This document shows, piece after piece, positions 36,530-47,022 of a stretch of DNA of 64,000 nt (positions within the stretch are counted from its first letter, which is position 1; each line of letters opens with the position of its first letter). The stretch spans positions 2,976,001-3,040,000 of the forward strand of contig JAULSU010000004.1 in assembly GCA_030512335.1 (NCBI GenBank), given 5' to 3'. The notes under the pieces are model-generated. The model had not been told where the DNA came from. It made no database searches and was given only the letters and a program-made list of their open reading frames with translations. Source of the stretch: Immersiella caudata. Taxonomy: Eukaryota; Ascomycota; Sordariomycetes; Sordariales; Lasiosphaeriaceae. The position numbers were made by a program, and so were the translations under genes.

Positions 36530-38843
36530 GTGGCACCTTTCGAACTTCTATGCGTCTTTCCGTTCCTGCCTCCAATAGGCACGCATGTCGGTTATCCCAT
36601 CGCCCGCACCTTTTTCTGTTCTCGTCATCGACACTGGGCGTCCACCAGACGCGAACGGAGACTCCACACACACATACAACCGCGCGCGCACCCGCACACT
36701 CGCCCACGCACTCACCATAGAGGTGCTAGAGGTACCGGCCTCCCATTGCCATGTTCGACTAGCACTGTGCCTGTCGCCGTTGCAACCTCGCCCTCCAGTG
36801 CTTGGCCTACCCGCCCCTCCCCTCCATGGCGTCAAAAGGGCCGCTGTCACCCAAGTCTCGATGCTCCTCGCGGCCGCGATCGCGAAGCCGCCGGGCTCGA
36901 AGCCGCTCATTGCACATTGCACACCATCTTCGTGGGCCGTTACCATCTAAAGCCGTGCAGAAAGAGCGGCGTCATGAGAAGAACAGAAGGAAGCTCTATC
37001 TGTCACGGCGGGACCAAGGAGCTGCATATATCGTCATATCCCCGGGACCATCTCAGCAGCCGGGAGTTGTGCCAGCAGCGGGTACTCGCCAAAGGTTGGT
37101 TCCGTCTGATATTGCGCTCCTCGCTGCCCCATTCAGATTTCGCCTCTGTCTCACCATTTCCCCGACATGCCCCTTGTGTCTTCCCCAAGCTCCCGCCTGG
37201 TTTCCATTCGTCTTTCAAGTTCTCCAAGCTCCAAACTGGTTCATGGAGAACAGCTCCAACCTTGTCTGCCTCCCACGTACGCCCCCTTACACGCCCCTCT
37301 CCAAATTCCCACATCCACAGGCTGAAGGCAGCCCGGATCCGTGTGCCCATGCCATTCACCATGCACACAGATCCACGGCGCTGAGCGGCATGAGTATGTC
37401 CAACAGTCACCGCAGTACATCCGTCTACATACCTACTTCTGGCCCGCCCTCCCCCACCCCACCCCCTTCTTCCCGAGTTTGGTATCTCAGTACATGCATC
37501 GCCGCTGCATGGAACACAGGCACCAACCCCAAGCGCATCGCGATCCCGACGCCCGCAGCTGTCTTCTCCTCAGAAAGCACACAATTCTTGGGGCGGCTTG
37601 CCAGCCACCAAAGCTCCACCAACACGGCTCGATGGAACCCAGAGAGGAAAGACCCTCGCCAAGGGCTCCCGGATCGCATCAGGACTGGCCTGGATGACCC
37701 CCCCGTTGGCGATCAAGTCTGCTGGGCGAACGCTCGTCCTTCCCCACTGGCGCGCACGTCTTTGGTGGCCTTGGGAGGTACCCATAGCCCATGGCGCGCG
37801 GTACCTCTCCCGTCCATCCCGTGCGTTGCTACGTTCGCCGCCCTGTGGGCGCCCCGTGGGAACCCCATGGATTCTCGGTATCGGCAAGACCAGTACATTG
37901 TGCTGGCTACCTGCCTGGCCCGCAGAGGCTACACACTCGCAGATGTGGCGTCTGTGGTGGAGCACTCCCTGGCACATGCGGGTCGTCTCCGGCTCCGGCT
38001 GAAGCTCTCGTCTCGATGCTGCCGCCAAACGTCAAAGGACATGGGTGAAGGGTCATCCTGCCGAAGATTTCCTTGTCGCTAACCTGCTTGCATACGTTTT
38101 CCCGAGATTATGGGGCCCTCTTGTCTGCCCTGGGTCGAGCTGCCCCCTAGCGCTCTTTTACACTCAGAGATAACTAGTCGCGGTCTTACTGGTGAGCCCG
38201 GCCAAAGTCCAATGCTGTCTCCGAGGTGCCGCTCTCCTCCGCTTGCAGCGCCTTGCCATTCCCCTTTTTGCCTCCGCCGTGGCCTCCTGGTTCCTCAACC
38301 CCGGGCCGCGCCCATCGTTGATTGTCACATCCAGCACGTCAGGGATTCATATCATGGCGGTGAAACAGTCGGTATTATACTTATATGTGGGGGTTCTTCC
38401 CGGCTGCCGCCCTCATCCCCCATGAGCTCTGCCAGTTTGCTACATCTCTCTTCAATCCTGACTCCCCCCCTTGGCCAACCTTTGCCACATCACCAAGTCT
38501 CTCTTGCCATTGGAAACACAAGCATCCCGTCATCCACCCTTCTTCAGGAGTTCTTCAACACTCTCCACTGAGCCGCCCAAGCCGTCACTCGCCTACCTAC
38601 ATCTCGCCCGAACGCTGGCATCGAGCAGAGCCGCACCGTACGTGACGTCTACACGCCACGCCCGAGGAAGTCTCTGGCTCGTCCAGTCGTGCTCCCGGAC
38701 ACCCTGACCCCACGGCAGGCCCCTCTCCCATACGGCCGCTAGCCAATCCCGCCGTGTGAACTGGTCGCACTCCCGGCCAAGCCCATACTATCCCACACCT
38801 TCATCCCACTCTCATCCCACGTCCTCGCCGGCATCCCATCAAG
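36530..38843 (+). promoter_or_regulatory. long CT-rich upstream region of the dehydrogenase gene
   Basis: About 2.3 kb of pyrimidine-rich DNA precedes the dehydrogenase ATG at 38844. Two long plus-strand frames (36530-37384 and 36802-38082, up to 426 codons) overlap here. They encode Pro/Ser/Arg/His-rich low complexity without motifs and are most likely a consequence of composition. The region looks like a promoter plus a long 5' UTR, as seen in moulds for regulated genes; this is inference. Confidence 0.4.
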
Positions 38844-40393
38844 ATGGCGCCCTCCGCTACTGATGAGCCGGCGCCAATGCAGCTACCCGTTGCCTCAAAA
38901 GCTTCAACCATCAATGCATCTGTCTTGCATGGGCCGCGTGATCTACGATTGGTAAATTCGTCCCTTTTCCTTGTCCTTCCCCCTGTCCCCCTCCTTCCCC
39001 AGATCTCGGACCGATCGGTTACACGAATTCAGGGTCCCCGTCTTGTTATTTTTGGACCCGCCTCTCGCTACGGGAATATTACCCAGCCCTTCGGGCACGC
39101 AGTTGACTAACATATCTGGCTGTCACAGGAACGGAGGAGCATCGAGGACCCCAGCATCGGCGAGCTTCAAATCGCCATCAAGACCACAGGTATATGTGGT
39201 TCTGATGTATCCTACTACAAGAAGTTCGCCAATGGCGACCTCTGTGCTTGCATGCCTCTGTCACTCGGTCATGAATCCTCCGGGACTGTAGTCGCCATTG
39301 GACCCCAGGTCTCAGGCTTCAGCATCGGCGATCGTGTTGCTCTCGAGGTTGGCATCCCGTGTGGCCAGTGTGGTATCTGCCGTAAAGGGCGCTATAACCT
39401 TTGCAAGCGCATGAAGTTTAGAAGCAGCGCAAAATCAGTTCCCCATTTCCAGGGCACTCTTCAAGAGAGGATAAATCATCCTGCTAATTGGTGTCACAAG
39501 TATGTTTCCAATGCAGTCGAACCCATTCAGGTAGATCAACTAATGTACTGATACGGCACAGGCTTCCTGATGACATCTCATTCGACGCAGCCGCGCTACT
39601 GGAACCCCTTTCGGTCGCTATCCACGCCGTCAACAGGGCCACTCCAACGCCAGGCTCAACAGCGTTGGTCCTCGGTGCCGGCACCGTAGGCCTCCTCACC
39701 GCCGCCATGGCCAGACAGTCTGGATGCTCAACAGTCACAATTGCCGACGTCGACCAGGGCAGAGTCGACTACGCCATCAGCAAAGGTTTTGCAACACACG
39801 GCTATGTTGTCCCTAGACCACTTCACAGCTCGTCAAGCAGCTCGTCACTATGCGGCAGCCTCAGCTCCGGCGCTTCAACTCCACTTGACGGAATGATGAC
39901 ACCAGCTAGCACGCTCCCATTCCAGACCTCGCTGGACTTTGCCAAGTCACTTGCAGCAGACATGCTCGCCCTCTCAAGCCCAGACATGCCCTCGCTCTCT
40001 GATGACGAGGACGATGGTGTTGATGTTACCTTCGAGTGCACTGGCAAAGAGGTCTGCATGCACACATCACTGTACGCGACGCGACCTGGCGGCAAGGTCA
40101 TTATGGTTGGAATGGGTACACCCATCCAAACATTGCCGCTGTCTGTCGCTCATCTCCGAGAGATTGACATACTTGGTATTTTCCGATACGCCAACACATA
40201 TGCTACTGGCATCAGACTTCTCTGTGCCCAGAGGAAAGGCATGACTGGGGCCGGGTTCACGCTTCCTAGCCTCGACGACATGGTTACTCACCGATTCAAG
40301 GGGCTTGAAAACGCCAAAGGAGCCTTTGAACTCGCCAGTCGCACCTCAGACGACAACGGAAACCTTGTTCTTAAGGTTGTTATTGAGGCTTGA
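38844..40393 (+). CDS. zinc-dependent sorbitol/xylitol-type dehydrogenase (MDR superfamily) with Ser/acidic insertion
   Basis: NAD(P)-dependent polyol dehydrogenase of the sorbitol dehydrogenase / xylitol dehydrogenase / L-arabinitol dehydrogenase group; the exact sugar alcohol cannot be read by eye. Exons 38844-38951, 39129-39499 and 39562-40393 give 436 aa; introns are 177 and 62 bp. Catalytic zinc ligands are Cys59 (GICGSD), the His84-Glu85 pair (GHESSG) and the Glu of LLEPLSVAIHAV. Structural zinc ligands are Cys114, Cys117, Cys120 and Cys128 (PCGQCGICRKGRYNLC). The coenzyme motif is GAGTVGLL. An insertion of roughly 60 residues (SSSSSSLCGSLSSGASTP through SLSDDEDDGVDV) interrupts the Rossmann domain, explaining the excess over the usual 350-380. 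The N-terminal 20 residues are non-conserved. Ends convergent with CSN6. Confidence 0.88.
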
Positions 40394-41469
40394 GTGGACA
40401 GACAGTCCTCAAGGAACTAATACGGGCAAGAGCTTGTCGGGCATTACTGGCTCTTAAACCCATCTTGCTTGTCTCTATATCTGAAAAACACAAAACTTTG
40501 ACCTTTTGTCGCCTCCGAAACTGGCCTCGGTCTAGGGTCTGTCTATGTCTTTGTGTTTCATCTTTCTCTACAGGAAACGACGTTATGAGAGCGATAGACT
40601 GGGTGAGGTGGTTTGAGTGGCGCCTGGTAATAAAGGGAGACGTGGCCCCGGAGTTTGAGTCGGATAATTTCTACTATCTCGTTTGGCGTTTTATTGTGTA
40701 TGTTTCCTTTGATGCTAATCAAATTCCTTAGATCGAAGCTGTTCTTATATTGGGTACAAGAGATTCGTTGGGCTATAGACAGAGTTTGGAAATACCTCTT
40801 TTGTTCGAATGTCCCTTTCCTTGAGGGGTTTCATTGAACTGAGTGGGGAAGAGGCGAAGATGTGCACAGGCAAAAGGGAAGATTTATGCAATTCGATAGC
40901 TATCCAGCAGAAGTGGCTTTGGCGGGTCAACACATGGGATGGAGTGGGCTAGAGGCTTTGGTTTGAGGAGTCGGTTGACATGGTATGCTCAGTTCTTTAT
41001 GTCGGAATTATTTCTCATTTTCTGCTTGCCTCCTTTAACACACCCATCAATCAGTAAACGAAGACACATATACTTAGCTAGTAGTGCTTAATATATTTAG
41101 CAACAGAAATCAACGTCTTCACATAAAATTAGGTAGCGGCGGCTGCACATGCTGGATCAAGGAATGACAATAACGAGGATTCGAATGCCAGCCGTCTATC
41201 TGCTCAGATCAACTTTAACAGCTCGAAAGCCTTCCGTAGCTGCCTTCTTTCCTCATTCCCAGCCCAAGGTCTAGGGTGTACCAATTCTGTTCATAGTTTT
41301 TTGTTCATCACAGAGCTCCTAAAACCAAGCCACAATGTCTCCCCTTCAACGCCAAAACACCCCATGTGGATGCAGAAACACTTCCACCACCCTTCCATCT
41401 GTGAGAACCGTCTACGTGATATTATGCCTCAGGCTCCAATGCGAAATATCCCAAGAGCTAAATGTGCGT
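40394..41469. other. convergent 3' intergenic region
   Basis: About 1.1 kb of fairly AT-rich sequence between the 3' ends of the dehydrogenase (+) and CSN6 (-). It should contain both 3' UTRs and terminators. No gene seen. Confidence 0.4.
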
Positions 41470-42820
41470 TCACCCCATGTGAAGATCACTGCCGCCGCGT
41501 TCGAGGGCGTCGAATGCTCTGTTCTTTGAGCTCTTGGCAGCTTCGACAACTGCAAACTTCTTCCCAGCCTCCCGGACCTCGCTCACGCTTGCGACTAGAT
41601 CCGCAAGAAGCGAGATGAGATTGACGTCGTTGGTCTCCTGCAAAATCTCGCGTTCGAGCGTCGCTTGGTGGGCGGGTGTAGCGAGCTCGATGTTTGTAAC
41701 AAGCGCTTGTATCTGACGTAGAATGCGGTTGGATGGGACGACGCATGCCCCGTTTGATGCACGGGCAGCTTCAGCTGCTTTGAGTGTTGTGAGCTCGCCA
41801 GATACAAAGTCCGGGGGGAGCTTCTGCAAATAGGCAACGATGAGGTCCACCCGGGACTTCATCATCCTGATGGCGTTGTACTTGGTTTGCAGGGCAGACA
41901 TGTACTCGGCCTCGGATTTGGTGAGGTTGGCGTCCTTATCCTTGCTCCCTGTTTTGGGCGACGTTGGATCATCCATTGCCTTCCCCTTGCCAGTCTCAGC
42001 TTGTGTCACGGCGCGCCGTTTACCCTTTCCATCGTCGACCGCTATTTTTCTGTCAAACTGCTCAAGGATCCGCCGCTCGGCATCGTCCAGGCTTGCGTTC
42101 GCGGCCCCTTCCCGTATGAATTGCATGGCAATCATCTCAGCCTCACCAGTCTCGGTCGTGTAAGGAAGCTCGCGGAACTTGAGCGCCATCTTGGCTGGGC
42201 CTTCGGAGTCCTTCATCTCCTTGTCCTCGCCGCCAGCCTCTTCCCTGGATATGTCGTTGGTCTCCATGTTACTCTCGTAGATGGTGAGGGGTAAGGGGTC
42301 GCCAGGGACAGGGTGCAGCACGCCTTCGACGTGGAAGCCAAGGAGAATCGCGGACTCATTCTGGGCGATGATCTGGTTGTGAATCGGGAGATGGAGCGGT
42401 GTGGGGCCGGTCTTTGGTACCAAGCTGTACCAGCCGACAAGCTCAAGCTGCTGAGGGGCCTTGTGCACGAGCTTCACTGGAAAGGGAATCGCTGTCAACA
42501 AGCTGTGCTTGTGCGCATAGCGCTGGGGCGGGAAACTCACACTGCTCGAGGCGTGCGACAAACCACGCCTCGTCCAGCTCGTAGAGGCCCTTGTCGCTCT
42601 TTTCTGCCTTCAAGGTGAAGCTCTGCTCAATCGTGATTTCACGCCCATTCTGCTGGCCCAAAAGCGCACCGACGACAGCGCCCTTGAAGCCCCGCTGGTA
42701 GCCACGAGTGATGTAGTCTGAAATCTCGAGGAGCGGGAGCGGGTGCAGAGCTACTTGCAGGCCCGAGTCTGACGACTTCTGAGCCGAGAGCAGCTCGTTG
42801 ACGGGGGGATGGTCGGCCAT
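41470..42820 (-). CDS. csn6: COP9 signalosome subunit 6 (CSN6, MPN-minus)
   Basis: Structural MPN-domain subunit of the COP9 signalosome, which removes Nedd8 from cullin-RING ligases together with the catalytic CSN5. Exons 42820-42541 and 42476-41470 give 428 aa; the intron is 64 bp. The MPN domain starts at SGLQVALHPLPLLEISDYITRG, then GAVVGALLGQQNGREITIEQSF and, across the junction, VARLEQ-LKLVHKAPQQLELVGWYSLVPKTGPTP, then LPIHNQIIAQNESAILLGFH. The JAMM catalytic His/Asp set is absent, as expected for CSN6. The C-terminal half has an Asp/Lys-rich loop and ends with a helical SLLADLVASVSEVREAGKKFAVVE segment. The ATG at 42820 begins the family-like part; an in-frame ATG at 43024 would add 68 residues including TKRKQQS. 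Confidence 0.9.
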
Positions 42821-43556
42821 CTTGCGCGCGACGTTTTGGCTGTGTGCGGATGTCAATTCGATTTTGGGCGGGGAACTGATCTTGTCGTGCGGGGTATCGT
42901 CGCCAACAGCAGACGATTGCTGCTTGCGCTTGGTACCGGACGTGCTGGAGTGAAGCGTTGTCGCGGGGTTGGATTGGCAAGGCGCAAGCTCAGCCTTGCC
43001 CCGCAAGTTGCTGCCTTGCTCCATTCCTCGGAGAAGTGGATGAGCCGATATGACGATTGTTGGTGTTTGGAACGGTATCGGCACTCGTTTGTTCAAAACT
43101 CTGGTAATTCTATCGGTAACCAGCTTCAAAGTGGGGAAATGCATCTATCCGAGTGTGCACTAGGCAGCTGTCAACAGCTGAAGGTAAGCCATTGTTTACC
43201 CCAACTCAGGGGCACATCCACTCCTGAGACAGTTCGCAAACGAGGCGCTCTCGGGCGCTCTTTCCATTATTACCAGGCACATAACTTCTTAGTGCAAACT
43301 CGCATCTAAATTTTAGCCATCATAGCGAATTCTATTCATGACGCCATGCTCTCTCGTTTCCTTGATCCGCTGTGAAAAAAGTGACTCTGGTCTCCTTTGT
43401 GAGGCTGATCAACGTGTGCATGACAGTTGCATAAACTCCCTGTCACGCCCTCTTTGGGGCCGCAAACATATATTCCCAGCAGTATATTTTCGTTCTGCTC
43501 ACTTCCTCGAGCATCTAGATTTCCTGGAGCACTGTGGATGATGCAGTTTTAGCAGG
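42821..43556. promoter_or_regulatory. divergent intergenic region CSN6 / 521-aa protein
   Basis: Between 530 and 740 bp depending on which CSN6 start is used. It should carry both promoters; no distinct element was recognised. Confidence 0.4.
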
Positions 43557-45122
43557 ATGGCGACAACGACTACAGCTCAACAGCTGCAGATCGCCACAGA
43601 CACAGCCACTTCTGCATCTCTGAAGAGACCGATAGACGACGGCGAGGTTGAGTTTGTGTCCTCAAAACCGGTCAAGAAACGCCGGCCCACATATCCAGCC
43701 GACAAGAAGATGGGTCAGCAGCCACCACCGCCCATGCTCCTGCCATCCCAAGTCATCGCGCAGCAGACAGCTTCCAGTACCTCTATCACCAATGGAAACT
43801 CTAGCGCTCCGGTGGCAGATATGTCAGTTGATGGTATGGGGGGCTCAGTTTCGCTTTTCGGGAACTTCAAGTTTCCAGCCCCTCTCATCACATCGGAGCC
43901 GCCACGCCAGCGCTCTTCAGAAGAGATCTCGCCCAGAGCACTCCCGCAGACTATTTCACCTGCAGCCCTACGGGCCAGTGCACCCCCCCAGCAATCTCCT
44001 TACGATACGCTCTCCTCAACGGTCCGGCTTGACCAAATCTCGTGCCTTGACCTCAACGGCTCACGGGTTGCTGCACCCTGCCTCAACACGGGCCCGGATT
44101 TTTCTAGGAATATTCGGTCCCAGCCCAGTAACTTCATCAATTCCGTATCCGGGCCTCTTGGTACCCAGTCACTTGTATCTCCTCCGGCTGGACCGTCGAG
44201 CCCCCAAAACGCCATCCCATTTACGATGTACTCGACGGGCAATCTCGTTACAATGCCCCTTACACAGCATCAACACGTCCCCATCCCTTCAGCCTCAAAT
44301 GCCGATTCCTCGTCCAAAGCGTTTGCAGGTGCAGGTATCTCACACTTTGGACATGACAGCAAAGGCAGTTCCAGAAGCTCGGGTGGTGTGCTTCAAGACT
44401 ATCGGCACACAGGACTCACTTTCACCCCCTCTGGTCACTCAGGATGCACTGTACCGCCCACTGCACCGATTCCCACACTGGTTCCAGGCTCACAGTTTGG
44501 AGCGGCACACAGGGCAAACTGTGTCGTATGTGCAATGAACCACTCTGGGGCAAACGCGATACGACCAGTTCACCAGAGCCAGAGTTTTCAGCTTCACAGC
44601 GAGAATAATCTGAAGTACAACAGCCACCCACAGAATCTCAGTCTATTTGGGTATCCAGCAAGCAATGCCATGACCCTACTCCCGCGCCAGGTAGGTGGTG
44701 TTGACGGCAGGGCTACAATGCCACCTCCTTCGGGCCCCATCTTGACAGCCTCTCTGCCTCAGCAGCTCAGTACACAGCCCATACCGACACCAACTCCGCC
44801 ACCTTCTCGCGGCAAGAAGCACGCGCAGAACCTTTTTGTAGACGTTGCGGAAACAGTTGAGGCCATCTTCCCCTACGCAGAGGTTGCTACACGACACGGC
44901 GTCGCACCATCAAAGGTTGCAGAGGCACTCTCTGGGGTTCTATTGCTACCATTGCTTCGATGTGCTACGGATAAACGAAGGGCAGGACAGTTGGCGCAAG
45001 AGCGGATGCGGGAGTATCGGGAGGTGAAACAAAGTTGGCCAGGCAGTACGTCGGGAACTCAAGGGGCTCCTCTAGGGGTCAATGAACTGGTACGAGTTGT
45101 AGCGTCGAAAGATGCCTCATAG
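43557..45122 (+). CDS. conserved hypothetical protein, disordered with C-terminal helix-turn-helix-like segment
   Basis: A single exon encodes 521 aa. I do not recognise a named family. Residues 1-410 are rich in Pro, Ser, Gln and Thr and probably disordered, with a basic nuclear-localisation-type PVKKRRP near residue 40. The last about 110 residues are compact and helical: GKKHAQNLFVDVAETVEAIF, then FPYAEVATRHGVAPSKVAEALS, whose spacing resembles a helix-turn-helix, then LLLPLLRCATDKRRAGQLAQERMREYREV. A nuclear regulatory role is an inference from the NLS and this segment only. The frame is uninterrupted over 1.5 kb, which is strong evidence of a real gene. Confidence 0.75.
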   Translation: MATTTTAQQLQIATDTATSASLKRPIDDGEVEFVSSKPVKKRRPTYPADKKMGQQPPPPMLLPSQVIAQQTASSTSITNGNSSAPVADMSVDGMGGSVSLFGNFKFPAPLITSEPPRQRSSEEISPRALPQTISPAALRASAPPQQSPYDTLSSTVRLDQISCLDLNGSRVAAPCLNTGPDFSRNIRSQPSNFINSVSGPLGTQSLVSPPAGPSSPQNAIPFTMYSTGNLVTMPLTQHQHVPIPSASNADSSSKAFAGAGISHFGHDSKGSSRSSGGVLQDYRHTGLTFTPSGHSGCTVPPTAPIPTLVPGSQFGAAHRANCVVCAMNHSGANAIRPVHQSQSFQLHSENNLKYNSHPQNLSLFGYPASNAMTLLPRQVGGVDGRATMPPPSGPILTASLPQQLSTQPIPTPTPPPSRGKKHAQNLFVDVAETVEAIFPYAEVATRHGVAPSKVAEALSGVLLLPLLRCATDKRRAGQLAQERMREYREVKQSWPGSTSGTQGAPLGVNELVRVVASKDAS

Positions 45123-45335
45123 ACTGGACGCGGCAAGGGATTGACAGGAATTTGGCACACAAACAACGATCGGAGAATATTTTCCTCCACTGACAATCTT
45201 TCGCATTGGGTTGTCACGCAAAAATGTATGGTTTTAATGTCATGTATTTCTATTACTTACCAGCGCTGACTATCCGCCTGCGAAACCATCGTACATGATC
45301 TCAATCTACCTTGAGAAAATATCTAATCTGAAGGT

Positions 45336-45626
45336 TCACTCCGCCGTCTCGGTCTCACGGATCATTGCTTGCTCCTCCCGAGCTCCAGGGAGAGCCTTTT
45401 TATCCCCATTAATCCTAGCCTCCTCCTCCTTCTGTACCGCCTTCATCGTGGATTCACTGCTTCGGCGGAAGATCTCTTCCTTTTTGTAATGAAGGTGGCA
45501 GGGCGCGCAGATATCGGCGAGGTAGGCAAAGCCCCCCGATGGTTTTTCACACTGCTTAGAGCAGCGCTCCACCCATTCGATGAGGTAGTGTCCGCAAATG
45601 AGGCGGTAGCCGGTTCCTGTGCACAT
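45336..45626 (-). CDS. 96-aa Cys/His-rich small protein
   Basis: A single-exon frame of 96 codons. The N-terminal half carries LICGH, then Cys22 and Cys26 (CSKQC), and DICAPC (Cys41, Cys44), a spacing compatible with one or two zinc sites. The second half is a charged helix (KKEEIFRRSSESTMKAVQKEEEARI) ending Glu-rich. I do not recognise the family. The start at 45626 is the only ATG before the Cys motif. Upstream on the same strand lies an unusual leader made of tandem intron-like units (45660-46152) that is almost free of ATG codons, which fits a spliced 5' UTR for this gene. Confidence 0.6.
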   Translation of the reverse strand: MCTGTGYRLICGHYLIEWVERCSKQCEKPSGGFAYLADICAPCHLHYKKEEIFRRSSESTMKAVQKEEEARINGDKKALPGAREEQAMIRETETAE

Positions 45627-45659
45627 TATAATATGCTTTTGGTAGTTTCAGGGTCGGTC

Positions 45660-46152
45660 TCTAGGTGGTGTTTGGTAAGTGGGAATGGGGAAATTTACTT
45701 GGTTTTGCTTGGTCTTTTTGGTGGTGGCACTGGTAGGCACCGGGAGTGGTGAAGAACAGATGTGTTGTAAGTACTTGGATAGATGGTTCCATTTTAAAGA
45801 AGATGATGTTAGCAAGTTGGGGGAAGGGGGGGGACTTACCTTGGGTTATTTTGTTCTTGGTTGTTCTGCGTATTTGAAGTTTGTTCCAGTGAAAACCTTA
45901 GTAAATCAGGGGTAGGGGGGTCCTACCTTGTATTGATATGTTTTTGACTGTTCTGCGAGCTGGGTTGTCCTAGAGAGAATTTTAGCAAAATGGGGAGGGA
46001 GTACTTCGGTGTGCTGTACTTTGGCTCTTAGGGCTGTTCAGGTCCAGAGGGGATGTTAGCGAGTCGAGTGTTTACCCGCAATTATTGTTCGGTTTTGTAT
46101 GTATATATGCGTCTAAGAATGTTAGCAATGTGAGAGACGATAGTAAACTTAC
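45660..46152 (-). repeat. degenerate tandem array of mini-exon/mini-intron units
   Basis: Read on the minus strand, at least five consecutive units show a donor, a branch-like site and an acceptor. Intron candidates are 46113-46152 (GTAAGT, GCTAAC, TTAG), 46027-46075 (GTAAAC, GCTAAC, AAG), 45970-46004 (GTACTC, GCTAAA, CTAG), 45866-45926 (GTAGGA, ACTAAG, GCAG) and one starting at 45839 (GTAAGT, GCTAAC at 45813-45808). A further GTAAAT to CTAG segment ends near 45660. Units repeat every 67-87 bp, and the short AC-rich exons are similar, e.g. GCAGAACAACCAAGAACA and GCAGAACAGTCAAAAACA. None of the candidate exons contains an ATG. Confidence 0.55.
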
Positions 46153-47022
46153 ACACTTCACTACGAAGTGCGTCTTGCAGATGTGGTGGTAGATTTGTCT
46201 ACGGCGCTGGTTGATGCTAAGAAGAGAGGAAATTGGTTGACGTGGGCACAGAGATTGATAAATACTATGATTCGACGTGGGACGTGAACATGACTATTTT
46301 TTATTGGGATTACTTGGCAGTCTCTTTGTCAATAGCTAAGCAAGCGGATTGTTATTGAAGGGGTGTGGGGCTGTGAGGTAGCCCTTTGTTTCTGACAATG
46401 CCCTGCGTCGAAGAGTGGCACCTCATTGGTAGGTGGGCGGCCATTGTTTGGTGAGGCGGTTTTCTAGGTCGAGAGCGCAATACACAAGAAATGGCGCTGA
46501 ATAGTGTCGTTGTTGCTTTTCTAATTTTTCTCGTCAGAGACTTCTGGGCAAAGTATTGTTAGCACTCCTATTTCATCGACTGTGATACATCTCCGTCAGG
46601 CGGGAATAGATAGAGGCATGATATCAAATTGCAATTCTCTCTGCGAAAACCAAATAGGGCGGCCCTAAGCTAGGGGCGTCACCGACAAGAAACCCAAAGT
46701 GGGCGTCAAAACAATGCTCCGTATCCAGCCGAGTCCAGACCGAGACCTCGATCAATGTAATTGGCTGGTAGCACGCCAAACAAAAAAAAAAAACATCCAA
46801 ATAACAACACCTTCTGCAGCTCGCTTTTGTCCAACACAGCTATGCCCTGGCAAAGAGACCCAAATCGAGGTCAAAGGCGACCCAACCCTTCACCAGTGTC
46901 AACCAAGCCAACGCCCTGTCCCAAATCACAAAAGAACTTGATCTCCGCTCTCTTCCCCTAGTTGATTACAAGAAAAATAAACCGTGATGATAATGCGGAT
47001 ACCCTCCAAAACTAGAATTTCG
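46153..47022. other. intergenic, probable promoter of the Cys-rich gene and HosB 3' region
   Basis: About 870 bp with no coding signal. An A12 run lies at about 46792-46803. The left part should include the promoter of the small Cys-rich gene, the right part the 3' UTR of the deacetylase gene. Confidence 0.4.

Noticed and set aside
36802..38082. 426-codon plus-strand frame
   Set aside because: Pro/Ser/Arg-rich translation of CT-rich DNA, overlapped by another long frame in a different phase and by minus-strand frames; composition explains it.
41150..41200. Possible tRNA B-box-like sequence (ATTCGAATCC on the minus strand)
   Set aside because: Flanking bases cannot form the T-arm or acceptor stems, and no A-box lies at the right distance.
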